NCBI RefSeq assembly: GCF_011299555.1
Contig: NZ_CP049857.1
Span: 372,001 to 436,000 of the forward strand
DNA from: Dysgonomonas sp. HDW5A
GTDB taxonomy: Bacteria; Bacteroidota; Bacteroidia; Bacteroidales; Dysgonomonadaceae
DNA length: 64,000 bases
Direction of reading: 5' to 3'
Below, one piece after another: positions 18,625-29,581 of this stretch. The stretch's first letter is position 1. The number at the start of each line of letters is the position of its first letter. Both the position numbers and the translations under genes were made by a program. Under the pieces are notes generated by a model. The model had not been told where the DNA came from. It saw only the letters and a program-made list of their open reading frames with translations, and ran no database searches.

Positions 18625-20256
18625 TTAGTTGGCATAGCCGGGATTGTTGGGTTTCAGATTCGGATTTAAGTCGATCTGAGAAAGAGGAACCGCCCACAGA
18701 TAATCTCTACTTTCTACAAATTGCCTGTTATCAAGACGAATATTCTCGGTATTATTACTTGCAAATTTTGCACCGAACACATATCCGTTAAGGTATTTAG
18801 TTCCTGCTTTCCAACGTTTGATATCATAATATCTTAAACCTTCGAGAGCCAGCTCCGACCTGCGTTCGTTCCTTACAATTTCACGCAAAGCATCGGTTGA
18901 TGCAGCCGATGGATAATCTAAAGCTGCAGAATCTGTAAATCCGGCACGTTTACGAATCAGTTTTATTGTATTATCCCAAACAGCAGAAGTTAATGCTCCC
19001 TGTTCAAGTTTTGCTTCGGCATACATGAGTAATACATCTGCATAACGGAACATGATGATGTTTAACGCCGACTTCAAATCAGCCTCGGCCTTAGGATCAA
19101 AATACTTCTTCACATAATATCCGGTAGAAGTTGTATTGGCACTCGAACTAACATACATATCAACTTTATTATCGTTACTTCCGGGTTTTATGTAAATTGT
19201 TCGCTTTGTACCGTCTGTATTAGTCCACTGGAAACCATGATATACAACCGTAGCACTCAATCGAGGGTCGCGGTTCACATACGGATTGTTTGCATTATAA
19301 TCGGGATCTTCTGTGATTTTTTTGCCATTAAGAGTTATGTAATTATCAACCAGTGATTGTGTCGGTGCTTTGGCGTTTAACCTTGCTCCGGCTGACAAAG
19401 GAGCCATATCATACATTTCTTGCCATGTTTTTACCGAAGGGACATAAGCATAGTCAAGGATGACTTCGGTATTATACTCATTATCTTGAAGAAACATATC
19501 CGGGTAACTTGAAAATAAGCCGTAAGTTCCATACTCTCCTTGCACACTGATTAGCTTGTTGCAATATTCTTCGACTTTTGCCCAATCACTATCGTATAAG
19601 TAGGCTCTAGCTTGTAAAGCACATGCTGCACCTTTGGTTATACGGCCATTGTCGTCTTTTGATAGATTATCTCTTTTAGGCAAAAGAGGCATTATTTCAT
19701 CCAATTCTTTATGAATAAATTCGATTACCTGCGCACGAGGAGTTCGACTGATGGTTCTTGATTCTGCAATGGTCAAATCTTTGGTAAAGAAAGGAACGTC
19801 ACCATAGAAATTGGTCATACGGAAAAACAGATATGCACGGATAAAGCGAATTTCGGCTTTACGCTTTTCTTTCAACGAAGCATCCATATCGGGTACTCTT
19901 TCCACATTATCAAGATAAGCATGACATGTTTTGATTCCTTCATACGCCCATTTCCATTCATCGGCAAAACGTCCTAAAGAGGGATCGGCTAGACCATTAC
20001 GAATCACACGTTCGGCAGTATTAGATCGTCCGTCAAACATATTATCACTTAACGATTCGTCCTGCCACATTTTTTCGGATTTATACATCTGGCTATATGC
20101 CATATTTACCACCAACTCCGAATTGTCTGTCGACAGCCAGAAGGTTTCATCGGTAAATCTATCGGTGGGCACCTGATCAAGATCATTGCAAGCTGACAGG
20201 CTAAATAGTCCTATACAACAAGCAATTAATATATTTTTTAGATTTATCTTTTTCAT
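18625..20256 (-). CDS. RagB/SusD family lipoprotein (SusD-1)
   Basis: The 543-residue protein has a lipoprotein leader (lipobox LSAC, Cys23) followed by NDLDQVPTDR, typical of SusD. Helical TPR-like segments scaffold the binding face. The C-terminal NERRSELALEGLRYYDIKRW block is the family hallmark. It starts 20 bp after the susC stop and so is cotranscribed. It caps the SusC-1 channel and recruits oligosaccharide. Linkage to GH76 suggests mannan-type ligands, but this is inference. Confidence 0.95.
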   Translation of the reverse strand: MKKINLKNILIACCIGLFSLSACNDLDQVPTDRFTDETFWLSTDNSELVVNMAYSQMYKSEKMWQDESLSDNMFDGRSNTAERVIRNGLADPSLGRFADEWKWAYEGIKTCHAYLDNVERVPDMDASLKEKRKAEIRFIRAYLFFRMTNFYGDVPFFTKDLTIAESRTISRTPRAQVIEFIHKELDEIMPLLPKRDNLSKDDNGRITKGAACALQARAYLYDSDWAKVEEYCNKLISVQGEYGTYGLFSSYPDMFLQDNEYNTEVILDYAYVPSVKTWQEMYDMAPLSAGARLNAKAPTQSLVDNYITLNGKKITEDPDYNANNPYVNRDPRLSATVVYHGFQWTNTDGTKRTIYIKPGSNDNKVDMYVSSSANTTSTGYYVKKYFDPKAEADLKSALNIIMFRYADVLLMYAEAKLEQGALTSAVWDNTIKLIRKRAGFTDSAALDYPSAASTDALREIVRNERRSELALEGLRYYDIKRWKAGTKYLNGYVFGAKFASNNTENIRLDNRQFVESRDYLWAVPLSQIDLNPNLKPNNPGYAN

Positions 20257-20276
20257 ATAAGTTAGCTTATTATCGT

Positions 20277-23200
20277 TTAAAATTCGACGTTAAGTCCAAA
20301 ACCATAATACTTAAGTAAAGGATAGTTTCGTGCACTATTAGCTGATCCGGACATATTAGAGTCATATTCCGAAGATTCGGGGTCGATGAATGAGTTCTTG
20401 CTTAAAGTCAATAAGTTTTGAGCATTGATAAATGCACGCACTCTATTGATTCCCATTTTTCCTGTGATATTCTTAGGAATAGTATAGCCTATCTGAATAT
20501 TTTTAAGTCGAATGTATTTTCCATCCAATAGATTCAGGTCTGAACCCATTCCGTAGTTATTCTTTGTTGATGCCGAACCTGTAGCTGTTAGTCTTGGCCA
20601 TGTAGGATTGGTATTTGTAGGAGTCCAGAAATCAAGTTGATGCTTGTATATCACATAAGAATAGTTGGAATGGAAAGGCTCCAGTAATTCACCACGAATC
20701 ATCATATCTCTTTTGCCCACTCCTTCAATCAACATATTGAAATCGAATCCATGATAAGAAACATCATAAGTGACTCCAAATGTATAACGGGGAAACGCAT
20801 TTCCTAGAACAAAACGGTCTTTTGCATCAATCACTCCATCGTCGTTTCGATCTACAAATTTCAGATCACCGGGCTTAAGATCCGAAGGACTTATTCCTAC
20901 AGGAAGGGCTGATGCTTCTATCTCGGCAGCACTTTGAAAGAATCCGTCTGTCTTATATCCATAATATGAATTGAAAGGAAGACCAACTCTCAGAATCCTG
21001 CTAATCTCATCATTTGTTGAAATTTGCTCATATCCTTCGAACTTTAGAACTTCGTTTTTAGAATCACCAACAGTCAAACCGAAGTTGTGATTAAAATCAC
21101 CTGTTTTCAAACGGTAATTCAGCGTAACTTCCCAACCTTCGTTTTTCATCTCTCCTGCATTGTAGTTCTTTAAACCTCCTCCAAAAACAGAAGGTATAAC
21201 AGGAGTAATTAATATATCGGTAGTTTTCTTGTGGAAATAATCAAACGTAGCAGTTAGAGAGTTATTTAGGAAAGTAGCATCAAATCCAATATTGAAACTG
21301 GCTGATTTTTCCCATCTCAAATCGGGATTCCCAAAAGTAAATCCGGCACCTGATACTGCGTTATTATTGAATCCATAAATATTAGTATGCGGCTCGTATA
21401 CCGTAAGATATTGGTATGGATCAATCGACTGATTTCCCAAAATTCCGTATGAGCTACGCAATTTTAAATCACCTACATTTTCCCTATATTTTCCCATAAA
21501 CGATTCCTCAGATATTCTCCATCCGACTGAACCTGAAGGGAAAAATCCCCAACGATTTTCTTTGGCGAAAATAGAAGAACCATCGCTACGAAAGCTGAAT
21601 TCGGCATAATACTTATCTTGGAAAGCGTAATTAACACGACCTAATATAGAGTTTATGCTTGTTTTCCGAGTTCTTTGCAAAGATACAACGCTACCATCTT
21701 CAACAATCTCGGTACCTGTAGTAGGAGTACCCAAAATAGGGTCGGTATACTTCATCTTTATCTCGTTTTGAGTACGAGTGTAGGACTCATTGGTCGCACC
21801 AAAAACTCCTGTAATATGGTGTTGTCCGAATGTACGATCGAAATCCAGTAATATCTGAGAATTTAATAAATATGTTTTTTCATTAAAATCTTCGGTATTT
21901 CGTTCTGCATTTACAAATACACGTGGCTTTATATCGTCTGCATTGCTGTACAGAGGCACTTGTATTCTTCGGGTAAACCTATGATCTGAAAAAATATCAG
22001 CACCAAATACTCCTCGAAGTTTAAGTCCTTCCATGAGTTTCAGGTCTGCCCCCAAATTGACATTGAAATAATCATTGTCGTTTTGGATATATCCACCTTG
22101 TTCAAGTTCTGCCAAAGGGTTTTGATCTGTCAATATATCATTTACCAGATACTTTCCATTAGAAGCCTGCATCTTAGTGGTATAATACGGAGGCACACGA
22201 GAAGCATTTATAATAGCATTGCTGGCTGTTGTAGCTTTAGAGTTGGTTCTTGTATAAGCAAGAATAGAGGTTATCTTAAGCCTTTGGAACTCTGTAACTA
22301 TATTGGAACGTAAGTTATAGCGTCTTATACCAAAATCGGGACCGACGAAGTTGCTTTCCTGATCGTAAAATCCTCCTGAAAATAAATACGTGGTATTGGC
22401 ACTACCTCCCGAAACACTTACATTGTAATTTTGTTGCAATGCTGTTCTTAGGATTCTGTCCAAATTCCATTCTTCCTCACCTTGATGAGCAGCCAGATCA
22501 CGAATCTGATCGGGAGTGTATTGAGGATTAGCTCCAATATTAGTTAAGGCTAAATTTTTAAGTGTTGCATTTTGATAACCTGCAACCGGAGAAAACAAAA
22601 CTTTAGGATCTTGTAACCCGATCATTCCATCGAGACGCACTACGGGAGGAGCGTTCTTCTTCCCTCTTTTGGTTGTTACCAAAAGGACTCCATTTGCCGA
22701 ACGAGATCCGTAAATTGCTGCTGTTCCTGCATCTTTCAATACCGAAATACTCTCGATATCGGCAGGATTTAATTTATTTAAACTCGAATTATCAGAAACT
22801 AAACCATCAATTACAATCAAAGGACTATTGTTATTCATAGTAGATATACCACGAATATTAATATTTAACTGATTGTCATTCGGATTCATGCTTCGTTGCT
22901 GAATACTCAAACTACCTGATGCTCCTTGAAGAGCCTGTGTAAGATTCGATACAGGACGGTCTTCAATAAAGCTTGCACCTACCTGGTCTACGGCACCTAC
23001 AACACTTCGTCGGGTAGTGGTTCCATATCCGATAACGATTACGTCATCAAGTACTTTCGAATTTTCTTTTAATACAATTGCCAGAGATGTTCTGTTATTC
23101 ACAGCTATTTCTTCTGTTGTAAAACCAATATATGATATTTGCAATATATCATTGCTATTACACGATATAGAAAAGCGACCATCTATATCGGTTACTGTTC

Positions 23201-23420
23201 CATTACTAGCGTCGTTTTTCACGACCACACTTACTCCAATCAATGGTTCTCCATTATTATCTTTAACTGTTCCTGTAACAGTTATCTTTTTAGATGAAGG
23301 ATCCTGCTGAGATGTATTCAAGGTACCAGTTTGCTCTGCACGTAACGTACAGGGAGTTCCCAAGAAAAGGGAAGACATAATCAAACTAGCCAAAGTTACT
23401 TTGTACTTTTTCCTAATCAT
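20277..23420 (-). CDS. SusC/RagA TonB-linked outer-membrane protein (SusC-1)
   Basis: The 1047-residue protein has a signal peptide and a CarboxypepD_reg-like domain (about 45-125, VTGTVKDNNGEPLIGVSVVV). A TonB-box-like VIVIGYGTTTRR precedes the plug (with VDGLV and the NPADIESISVLKDA block) and the 22-strand barrel, which ends in a terminal aromatic (FGLNVEF). It imports oligosaccharides with energy from TonB. It heads the operon susC-susD-susE-GH76. The divergent hybrid regulator 345 bp away is the likely controller. No N-terminal STN domain is present, so anti-sigma control is not suggested. Confidence 0.96.
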   Translation of the reverse strand: MIRKKYKVTLASLIMSSLFLGTPCTLRAEQTGTLNTSQQDPSSKKITVTGTVKDNNGEPLIGVSVVVKNDASNGTVTDIDGRFSISCNSNDILQISYIGFTTEEIAVNNRTSLAIVLKENSKVLDDVIVIGYGTTTRRSVVGAVDQVGASFIEDRPVSNLTQALQGASGSLSIQQRSMNPNDNQLNINIRGISTMNNNSPLIVIDGLVSDNSSLNKLNPADIESISVLKDAGTAAIYGSRSANGVLLVTTKRGKKNAPPVVRLDGMIGLQDPKVLFSPVAGYQNATLKNLALTNIGANPQYTPDQIRDLAAHQGEEEWNLDRILRTALQQNYNVSVSGGSANTTYLFSGGFYDQESNFVGPDFGIRRYNLRSNIVTEFQRLKITSILAYTRTNSKATTASNAIINASRVPPYYTTKMQASNGKYLVNDILTDQNPLAELEQGGYIQNDNDYFNVNLGADLKLMEGLKLRGVFGADIFSDHRFTRRIQVPLYSNADDIKPRVFVNAERNTEDFNEKTYLLNSQILLDFDRTFGQHHITGVFGATNESYTRTQNEIKMKYTDPILGTPTTGTEIVEDGSVVSLQRTRKTSINSILGRVNYAFQDKYYAEFSFRSDGSSIFAKENRWGFFPSGSVGWRISEESFMGKYRENVGDLKLRSSYGILGNQSIDPYQYLTVYEPHTNIYGFNNNAVSGAGFTFGNPDLRWEKSASFNIGFDATFLNNSLTATFDYFHKKTTDILITPVIPSVFGGGLKNYNAGEMKNEGWEVTLNYRLKTGDFNHNFGLTVGDSKNEVLKFEGYEQISTNDEISRILRVGLPFNSYYGYKTDGFFQSAAEIEASALPVGISPSDLKPGDLKFVDRNDDGVIDAKDRFVLGNAFPRYTFGVTYDVSYHGFDFNMLIEGVGKRDMMIRGELLEPFHSNYSYVIYKHQLDFWTPTNTNPTWPRLTATGSASTKNNYGMGSDLNLLDGKYIRLKNIQIGYTIPKNITGKMGINRVRAFINAQNLLTLSKNSFIDPESSEYDSNMSGSANSARNYPLLKYYGFGLNVEF

Positions 23421-23717
23421 ATCATAACTCTTTAATGTTTATTTCTATAGGTTAACCGATTTATTGCTGTTATATGAAACAGCGAGAATAATTTTTCTTA
23501 GACGTAGAAGATTTAAATTACTTTTAGCTTTTTACATGGTTTTTAAATTTAAAGGTTCGTATTCCCAACAAATGTAATCAGATCAAAATATATGGTAACT
23601 AGAAAGAATCTCCTATTTTAGGCGCATGGCTCGAATCTGCACTACAATGTCTCAATAATGAACCCGACAATACTTTATTAGCAATCTTCGAGTAAAGCCA
23701 AATAAATATATTTAATC

Positions 23718-23725
23718 TATATTTG
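23718..23725 (+). promoter_or_regulatory. Putative -7 element of the hybrid regulator gene
   Basis: TATATTTG fits TAnnTTTG and lies 39 bp before the ATG at 23765. It overlaps an in-frame TTG at 23723, which argues against that TTG being the start. The 344-bp gap 23421-23764 otherwise holds only the divergent susC promoter region, and I see no clear operator. Confidence 0.5.
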
Positions 23726-23764
23726 TCTGAATTTATTAGCTTAAATGTCTCAACCTGCAAAATC

Positions 23765-26700
23765 ATGAAAGTTCACAAATCAGCCATAATAGTACTTATA
23801 TTGTTCTGCGCCATTGTCTCAAAACTTAATGCCTATAATCTTCGTCAGATATCAGACAAAGAAGGACTATCGAACAGCTCTATTCTTTCGATGTCTCAGG
23901 ATACAGATGGGTTTATGTGGTTTGGCTCATGCGACGGACTAAACATATTCAACGGTATCAGCATTGATGTCTATAAACCGACTACCGACAATAATAATAT
24001 ATCGGGGAATCTTATAGAAAGCATCCTAGAAGCTGAAAACGGAATCTTTTGGGTTCATACAAATTACGGGCTAGACAGGTTCGATAAAAGAAAAAAGACG
24101 GTAGAGCATTTCGATAATTTTAATGGGAGATACTTTTTTTGTAAGAATACGGAGAATGACATATTCATTCTGACAGAAGACAACAAACTGTTTTATTATC
24201 ATAGCCCATCAAAGACATTTAAAAAGCTGGATATAGGAGGTATAACATTTAACAATGTACTCTGCATCAATGTAGATACAAACAATATCCTATGGATATT
24301 CACAAATGATAAGAAGACCAAAAGTTATTCGATACAAAAATCGGATGCGGGAGATATTAAGCTGAATCCGATACAATTGTTCGAACATGAAAATAAGTTA
24401 CAAGGCTGTTTCTCTGAAAAAAATGTTGTGTATTTCGTAGATGATACTTATACAATGTATGAGTATAATTTATCGGATAAAAAGAAATATTATATCGGAA
24501 ATATAAAAAACGAAATACAGCACAAAGGAAAAATCTCTTCTATTATAAAATATCATAACGATTATTTTATCAGTTTCCAGACAGACGGGCTTATTCGTTT
24601 AAAAAATACTCCTGAAAAACAAATCAATTATGAGGTAGAAGATATCAACATTAAATGTGGTGTATTCTGCTTATTAAAAGATAAATATCAGGATATTATA
24701 TGGATAGGAACTGACGGGCAAGGAGTATATATTTACTCGAATGATGCTTACTCTATAAAGTCAACCTTATTCAGCAGTTTTGCTAAAAATATTGCTAAAC
24801 CAACAAGGGCTCTTTTCTTAGATAAAGAAAAAACGTTATGGGTAGGTACCAAAGGTGATGGAATTTTAAGAATACTTGATTATAATTTCAGTAAACAGAT
24901 TGAAAATAATAAAACAGAGTACCTGACATCTGAAAACAGCCCTCTTTTTGACAATTCGGTTTACTCATTGGCTTCCAGTGCTAAAAATATCCTGTGGATA
25001 GGAAGCGAAGAGGGAATTAATTATTATTCGTATTCTGAAAAGAAGATAAAAACGATTTCGATACAGGACAAAGGTGCCAGTATACAATATGTTCACGATA
25101 TTCTAGAACTGAACGACTCGGTATTATGGGTAGCAACTGTAGGTACGGGTGTTCTCAAAATAAATATATCATGGAAAAACGATACACCCGTTTTTGACAA
25201 GGTAGAAAGGTTTACAATAAAAGGGGGAGATCTTTACTCCAATTATTTTTTTACTATCTACAAAGAAAGCGATACATCTATATGGCTCGGCAATCGTGGT
25301 TCAGGTGCATTTAACCTAAATACAATAACATCGCAACTGACTTCGTTAGAATTTGATAAGAAATATAAAATCAGGACTCTTAACGATATATTTTCCATTA
25401 TAAAAGACGATAAGGGTAATATGTGGTTCGGGACAAGCTATGGATTGATAAAGCACTCTCCCGGAAAAGAGGATATTGTGTATAACGAAAAGATCGGTTT
25501 TCCGAATAATACGATACATGGCATACTCAGCGATTCTCAACAAAACCTTTGGCTAAGTACCAATCAGGGAATAATAAAATTTAATACTGAAAATGAAACC
25601 TTTCTGACTTTTAATCAATTAAACGGATTAAAGGTTACCGAGTTTAGTGATGGTGCTTATTATAAGGATAATACTACGGGCAACCTTTTTATGGGGGGTA
25701 TCAACGGCTTTGTTACTATTGCCGAAAATAACGCCCTCTCCGAAGAATATCTCCCTCCTATACATTTCAATAATCTCGGAATTTTCGGCAAGGAATATAA
25801 TATTTTCGATTTTCTTCAATCGAATAAAGACCGGGATGAACTTGAGCTGAATTACAGCCAGAACTTTTTTTCGATTTCATTCGTTGCCATTGACTATCTG
25901 AATAACAATAATTATACTTATCTCTATAATTTAGATGGGTTAAGTGAGCATTGGATTGATAATGGAGCTTCCAATACAGTCTACTTCACGAATATAGCTC
26001 CTGGAGAATACACTTTACATGTAAAGTACAAAAATCGAGTTACAGGTCAGGAAAGCCCTGTATATTCTATTACAATCAAGATTACACCTCCTTGGTATAT
26101 GTCATTCACGGCATATACATTATATACATTAGGTATCTTGCTTGCTTTGGTTTTCGGGTTAAGAGCATTCTTAGAGCGTAATCGAAGAAAAAGATTGCTG
26201 GCTATTGATAAGCTCAGGCAGGAACATCAGGCTGAAGTATATGAGTCGAAACTTCGTTTTTTCACCAATATTGCTCATGAGTTTTGTACTCCTCTTACGC
26301 TTATTTACGGTCCGTGTAATCGAATTCTGACATATAAGGGGGCTGATAAATATATAATCGAATATACACAGTTGATACAGCGGAATGCGCAACGTTTAAA
26401 TGATCTTATTCAGGAGCTTATCGAGTTTAGACGCATAGAGACAGGTAATAGAAAACCTCAAATAGAATCTATTCAGATTACTGAATTTACTCAGGATATT
26501 GCCGATACATTCAATGATCTGGCAGAATCAAAAGGTGTTGTATACGAGAAAAACATACTGCCTTCTCTTAGCTGGAATTCCGATAAAGGATTTTTAATTA
26601 CCATTATCGTAAATCTCATATCTAATGCTTTTAAATACACTGATAGAGAAGGAATTGTTACTGTATCTGTCTGCATCGAAAATGATTCTTTATGTATAGT

Positions 26701-27790
26701 GGTTGCCAATACGGGAAAAGGTATCAAAGAAGAAAATATAGATCAGGTATTTGACCGTTACAGTATTTTAGATGATTTTGAAAATCAGGATGAGAAAACT
26801 ACGATTTCGAGAAACGGGCTGGGTTTGGCCATTTCATACAGTATGATAAAACTCCTTGACGGCGATATTAAAGTTCAGAGTAAACCGTTTGATAAAACTG
26901 AGTTTATTGTTAACCTACCTTTACTACAAGTAACCGATAGTAATACTAATAACTCATTACCAGCCATTAACATAAAAAAAGATTATGCCAACACATTGGA
27001 GTTACCTAAATATACATTCAACGAACTAAAACCAACCATTCTGATTATTGATGACGAAATAGAGATGCTCTGGTTTATAAGTGAAATATTTACTGCCGAC
27101 TTTAATGTTATTTCTATAAACAAACCCTCTGAAACTCAACAAGTACTTAATGATATCCATCCCAATATCATTATTTGCGACATAATGATGCCCAAAGTAA
27201 ATGGATTGGCTCTGACCAAAGAAATTAAATCGAATCCCAAGACGGCACATATTCCCATGATTCTGGTTTCTGCTAAATATCAGGTGGAGGAGCAAATCGA
27301 AGGTATTACTGCAGGAGCTGAAATGTATATTACTAAACCTTTCAACGTTGACTATCTCAAAGCATCAGTTAAACAACTAATAACCAAGAAAGAAACTCTC
27401 AAAGATTATTTCAGTTCTCCCATGAGTGCTTTTGACTTGGCAAATGGTAAATTAACGCATAAAGAACATCGGAAATTTATTCAAAAGATATTGGATATCA
27501 TTAGTAATAATGTGACAAATAAAGAACTATCATCGAAACTAATTGCTGACGAATTAAATATGAGTACGCGTCACTTGTACCGAAAATTAAGTGATATCGG
27601 TACAAACAGTATTGCTGATATGATTCGTGAATACCGTTTGCATATAGCTAAAGATTTACTGCTGAATACAACGATGACTATCGATCAGATAATTTACAAA
27701 TCGGGATATGCCAATAGAGGTCCTTTCTTCAAAGCTTTTGCCGAAAAATACGGATGTACCCCTAAAGAATTCAGAGATAAAATGAAATAA
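23765..27790 (+). CDS. Hybrid two-component system regulator (HTCS)
   Basis: The 1341-residue protein combines sensor kinase and response regulator. A signal peptide or first membrane segment is followed by a periplasmic beta-propeller of Reg_prop repeats (recurring LWIGT/MWFGT, about 25-690), then a Y_Y_Y domain and a transmembrane segment (about 778-800). HisKA follows with HEF-TPLTLI and phospho-acceptor His838, then HATPase, a receiver domain with DIMMPK (Asp1139) and a C-terminal AraC-type HTH (about 1240-1341). HTCSs bind glycan fragments directly and activate nearby PULs. It lies between two SusC/SusD operons, divergent from SusC-1. I use the ATG at 23765 because an upstream TTG overlaps the promoter element. 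Confidence 0.95.
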   Translation: MKVHKSAIIVLILFCAIVSKLNAYNLRQISDKEGLSNSSILSMSQDTDGFMWFGSCDGLNIFNGISIDVYKPTTDNNNISGNLIESILEAENGIFWVHTNYGLDRFDKRKKTVEHFDNFNGRYFFCKNTENDIFILTEDNKLFYYHSPSKTFKKLDIGGITFNNVLCINVDTNNILWIFTNDKKTKSYSIQKSDAGDIKLNPIQLFEHENKLQGCFSEKNVVYFVDDTYTMYEYNLSDKKKYYIGNIKNEIQHKGKISSIIKYHNDYFISFQTDGLIRLKNTPEKQINYEVEDINIKCGVFCLLKDKYQDIIWIGTDGQGVYIYSNDAYSIKSTLFSSFAKNIAKPTRALFLDKEKTLWVGTKGDGILRILDYNFSKQIENNKTEYLTSENSPLFDNSVYSLASSAKNILWIGSEEGINYYSYSEKKIKTISIQDKGASIQYVHDILELNDSVLWVATVGTGVLKINISWKNDTPVFDKVERFTIKGGDLYSNYFFTIYKESDTSIWLGNRGSGAFNLNTITSQLTSLEFDKKYKIRTLNDIFSIIKDDKGNMWFGTSYGLIKHSPGKEDIVYNEKIGFPNNTIHGILSDSQQNLWLSTNQGIIKFNTENETFLTFNQLNGLKVTEFSDGAYYKDNTTGNLFMGGINGFVTIAENNALSEEYLPPIHFNNLGIFGKEYNIFDFLQSNKDRDELELNYSQNFFSISFVAIDYLNNNNYTYLYNLDGLSEHWIDNGASNTVYFTNIAPGEYTLHVKYKNRVTGQESPVYSITIKITPPWYMSFTAYTLYTLGILLALVFGLRAFLERNRRKRLLAIDKLRQEHQAEVYESKLRFFTNIAHEFCTPLTLIYGPCNRILTYKGADKYIIEYTQLIQRNAQRLNDLIQELIEFRRIETGNRKPQIESIQITEFTQDIADTFNDLAESKGVVYEKNILPSLSWNSDKGFLITIIVNLISNAFKYTDREGIVTVSVCIENDSLCIVVANTGKGIKEENIDQVFDRYSILDDFENQDEKTTISRNGLGLAISYSMIKLLDGDIKVQSKPFDKTEFIVNLPLLQVTDSNTNNSLPAINIKKDYANTLELPKYTFNELKPTILIIDDEIEMLWFISEIFTADFNVISINKPSETQQVLNDIHPNIIICDIMMPKVNGLALTKEIKSNPKTAHIPMILVSAKYQVEEQIEGITAGAEMYITKPFNVDYLKASVKQLITKKETLKDYFSSPMSAFDLANGKLTHKEHRKFIQKILDIISNNVTNKELSSKLIADELNMSTRHLYRKLSDIGTNSIADMIREYRLHIAKDLLLNTTMTIDQIIYKSGYANRGPFFKAFAEKYGCTPKEFRDKMK

Positions 27791-27795
27791 CTTAA

Positions 27796-27855
27796 GGATA
27801 GCTATAAAAAAGAAGAGGAAACGAATATGTTTCCTCTTCTTTTTTATAGCTATCC
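27796..27855. terminator. 60-nt bidirectional hairpin terminator between HTCS and SusD-2
   Basis: Perfect 27-bp arms (starting ggatagctat and ending atagctatcc) enclose the loop gaatat. The genes on both sides converge on it. Confidence 0.9.
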
Positions 27856-27860
27856 AATAT

Positions 27861-29567
27861 TTATGGATTTTGTGTTAATGGACCCGGATAGGCATTTATA
27901 TCTGCTTGAGGTATAAAGTGTACCACCCTTAAATCTGTCGCAAGAATAGGAGTCATTGCATCATGCGGTCCCGGATAATTGCGAATCATTGCATTTCCAT
28001 TGCGATATACGTCATAAGTTCGATGTGCTTCAAAAGCCAGTTCCAACTGGCGTTCTTCATCTATTAATTGGGCGGCATTCGTAGCATTTAGCGAGGTATA
28101 TCCACCTCCAATTATAGATCTCTCCCGTATCTTATTAAGATTTGTCAGAGCACTGCCATAATCGCCTTTTTTAGCATATGCTTCTGCCATATTTAAATAC
28201 AGTTCGGCTAATCTCGATATTATAGGTGAATGCAGGTGCGAGTCATTATCCTGCAACGAACATTTTATAATATAAAACATGGGATATACGCGGTTCAATA
28301 ACATTAGGTACTCCTTTTCTCCGACATACGTTTTCCCCTGATAAACAATAGAATATTGGTTTTCAACGGAATTTACTAATGTTAAAGGATAGCTGTTACC
28401 TGCAATTTTAATGTATAACGATTTATCGGGATTAATCCTTAATGTATCCTGTATATAGCTATAACCCGTTTGCACACCCGAAGCATTTTTCAAATCAGCA
28501 ATAAAACGAAAAGCAGGTATCTTTTCACCTTTAGTATCTTTTACATATTGAGGATCAATAAACGCCCAACGAGCATCGTTCTTTTGTCCGGCTTTCCTTA
28601 ACAAATCAAGGTACTTTGCACTGGCATACATTTCACCCCATCCTTGGCCTTGAAGATTGGCATACATACCTCCAATTCCGTAATAATGATCGTATCCCGA
28701 AAATTCGGAAGCCAGCCTTTTAACTGCGAAAATAGTCTCGGTCTGCCCTGTTGCATCTGGAGCGAAAGTATTATACCTCATGAAATTCACCCTATCAAGC
28801 AATTGATACTTTCCACTATCTATTACTTTCTTTGCATATGCAATCGCCAAATCGGCATAGGTAGTATTAGCATTTTCATAAGTACCACTCATGTACAAAT
28901 ATATTCGTGACAACATAGCTTGTGCTGCCTCTTTTGTAGCATAAGACGCCGTACTTTTGAGGGTCATCAATTCTTCTCCTTTTTTCAAGTCACTAATAGC
29001 CTGTGCATACGTATCCTTTACACTCGATCTGTCAGGCAGATGTAAATTACTTACGTCTGCAGGTGTACCGTCTAATAAAATCGGAACTCCCAGATTTGTT
29101 TCGGGCGATTGATAATATGGGCGTCCAAAAACACGGCACAAATAGAAGTAGCACATACCTCTCAAATAATATACTTCGCCCAATTTCTGATCTTTTTCGG
29201 CACTAATACCTTCGTCCGATATCTTAATCAGATCACTAGCCTGAGATATAATCCTATAACTTGAATTCCAAAAGGTTGTAAGCCGTCCGTTGTCGGTTAT
29301 ATGTTGGTAAGAGATAAAAGGATAAAACGAATCGGTAGATGTCCCTCTTATCATTATATTATCCGCCGGATACTCTCCTACCCTGTGCATAACATCAGAC
29401 CATGCTTTCAGTTCAGCATAGCATCCATTCACTAATATCTTAAAAGCTGCGTCTTTATCCGATTCTATCTTATCTTTTGTATATGCATTATCAGGAAATC
29501 TGTCTAAATCACAAGATGACAGGACCAATAAGCAAATTGCTGTAAATATTATATGTTTTAGTTTCAT
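27861..29567 (-). CDS. RagB/SusD family lipoprotein (SusD-2)
   Basis: The 568-residue protein has lipobox VLSSC (Cys19) followed by DLDRFPDNAYT. The SusD hallmark appears at the C-terminus as DEERQLELAFEAHRTYDVYR. It starts 14 bp after the SusC-2 stop and is cotranscribed. The operon ends at the hairpin directly after it, so no SusE-like protein or glycan enzyme belongs to this pair. The ligand is unknown. Confidence 0.94.
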   Translation of the reverse strand: MKLKHIIFTAICLLVLSSCDLDRFPDNAYTKDKIESDKDAAFKILVNGCYAELKAWSDVMHRVGEYPADNIMIRGTSTDSFYPFISYQHITDNGRLTTFWNSSYRIISQASDLIKISDEGISAEKDQKLGEVYYLRGMCYFYLCRVFGRPYYQSPETNLGVPILLDGTPADVSNLHLPDRSSVKDTYAQAISDLKKGEELMTLKSTASYATKEAAQAMLSRIYLYMSGTYENANTTYADLAIAYAKKVIDSGKYQLLDRVNFMRYNTFAPDATGQTETIFAVKRLASEFSGYDHYYGIGGMYANLQGQGWGEMYASAKYLDLLRKAGQKNDARWAFIDPQYVKDTKGEKIPAFRFIADLKNASGVQTGYSYIQDTLRINPDKSLYIKIAGNSYPLTLVNSVENQYSIVYQGKTYVGEKEYLMLLNRVYPMFYIIKCSLQDNDSHLHSPIISRLAELYLNMAEAYAKKGDYGSALTNLNKIRERSIIGGGYTSLNATNAAQLIDEERQLELAFEAHRTYDVYRNGNAMIRNYPGPHDAMTPILATDLRVVHFIPQADINAYPGPLTQNP

Positions 29568-29581
29568 AAGTATTGTTTGTT

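Noticed and set aside
23723-23764. Upstream TTG start for the hybrid regulator
   Set aside because: It overlaps the promoter-like TATATTTG and would place 14 non-leader residues before the signal sequence.
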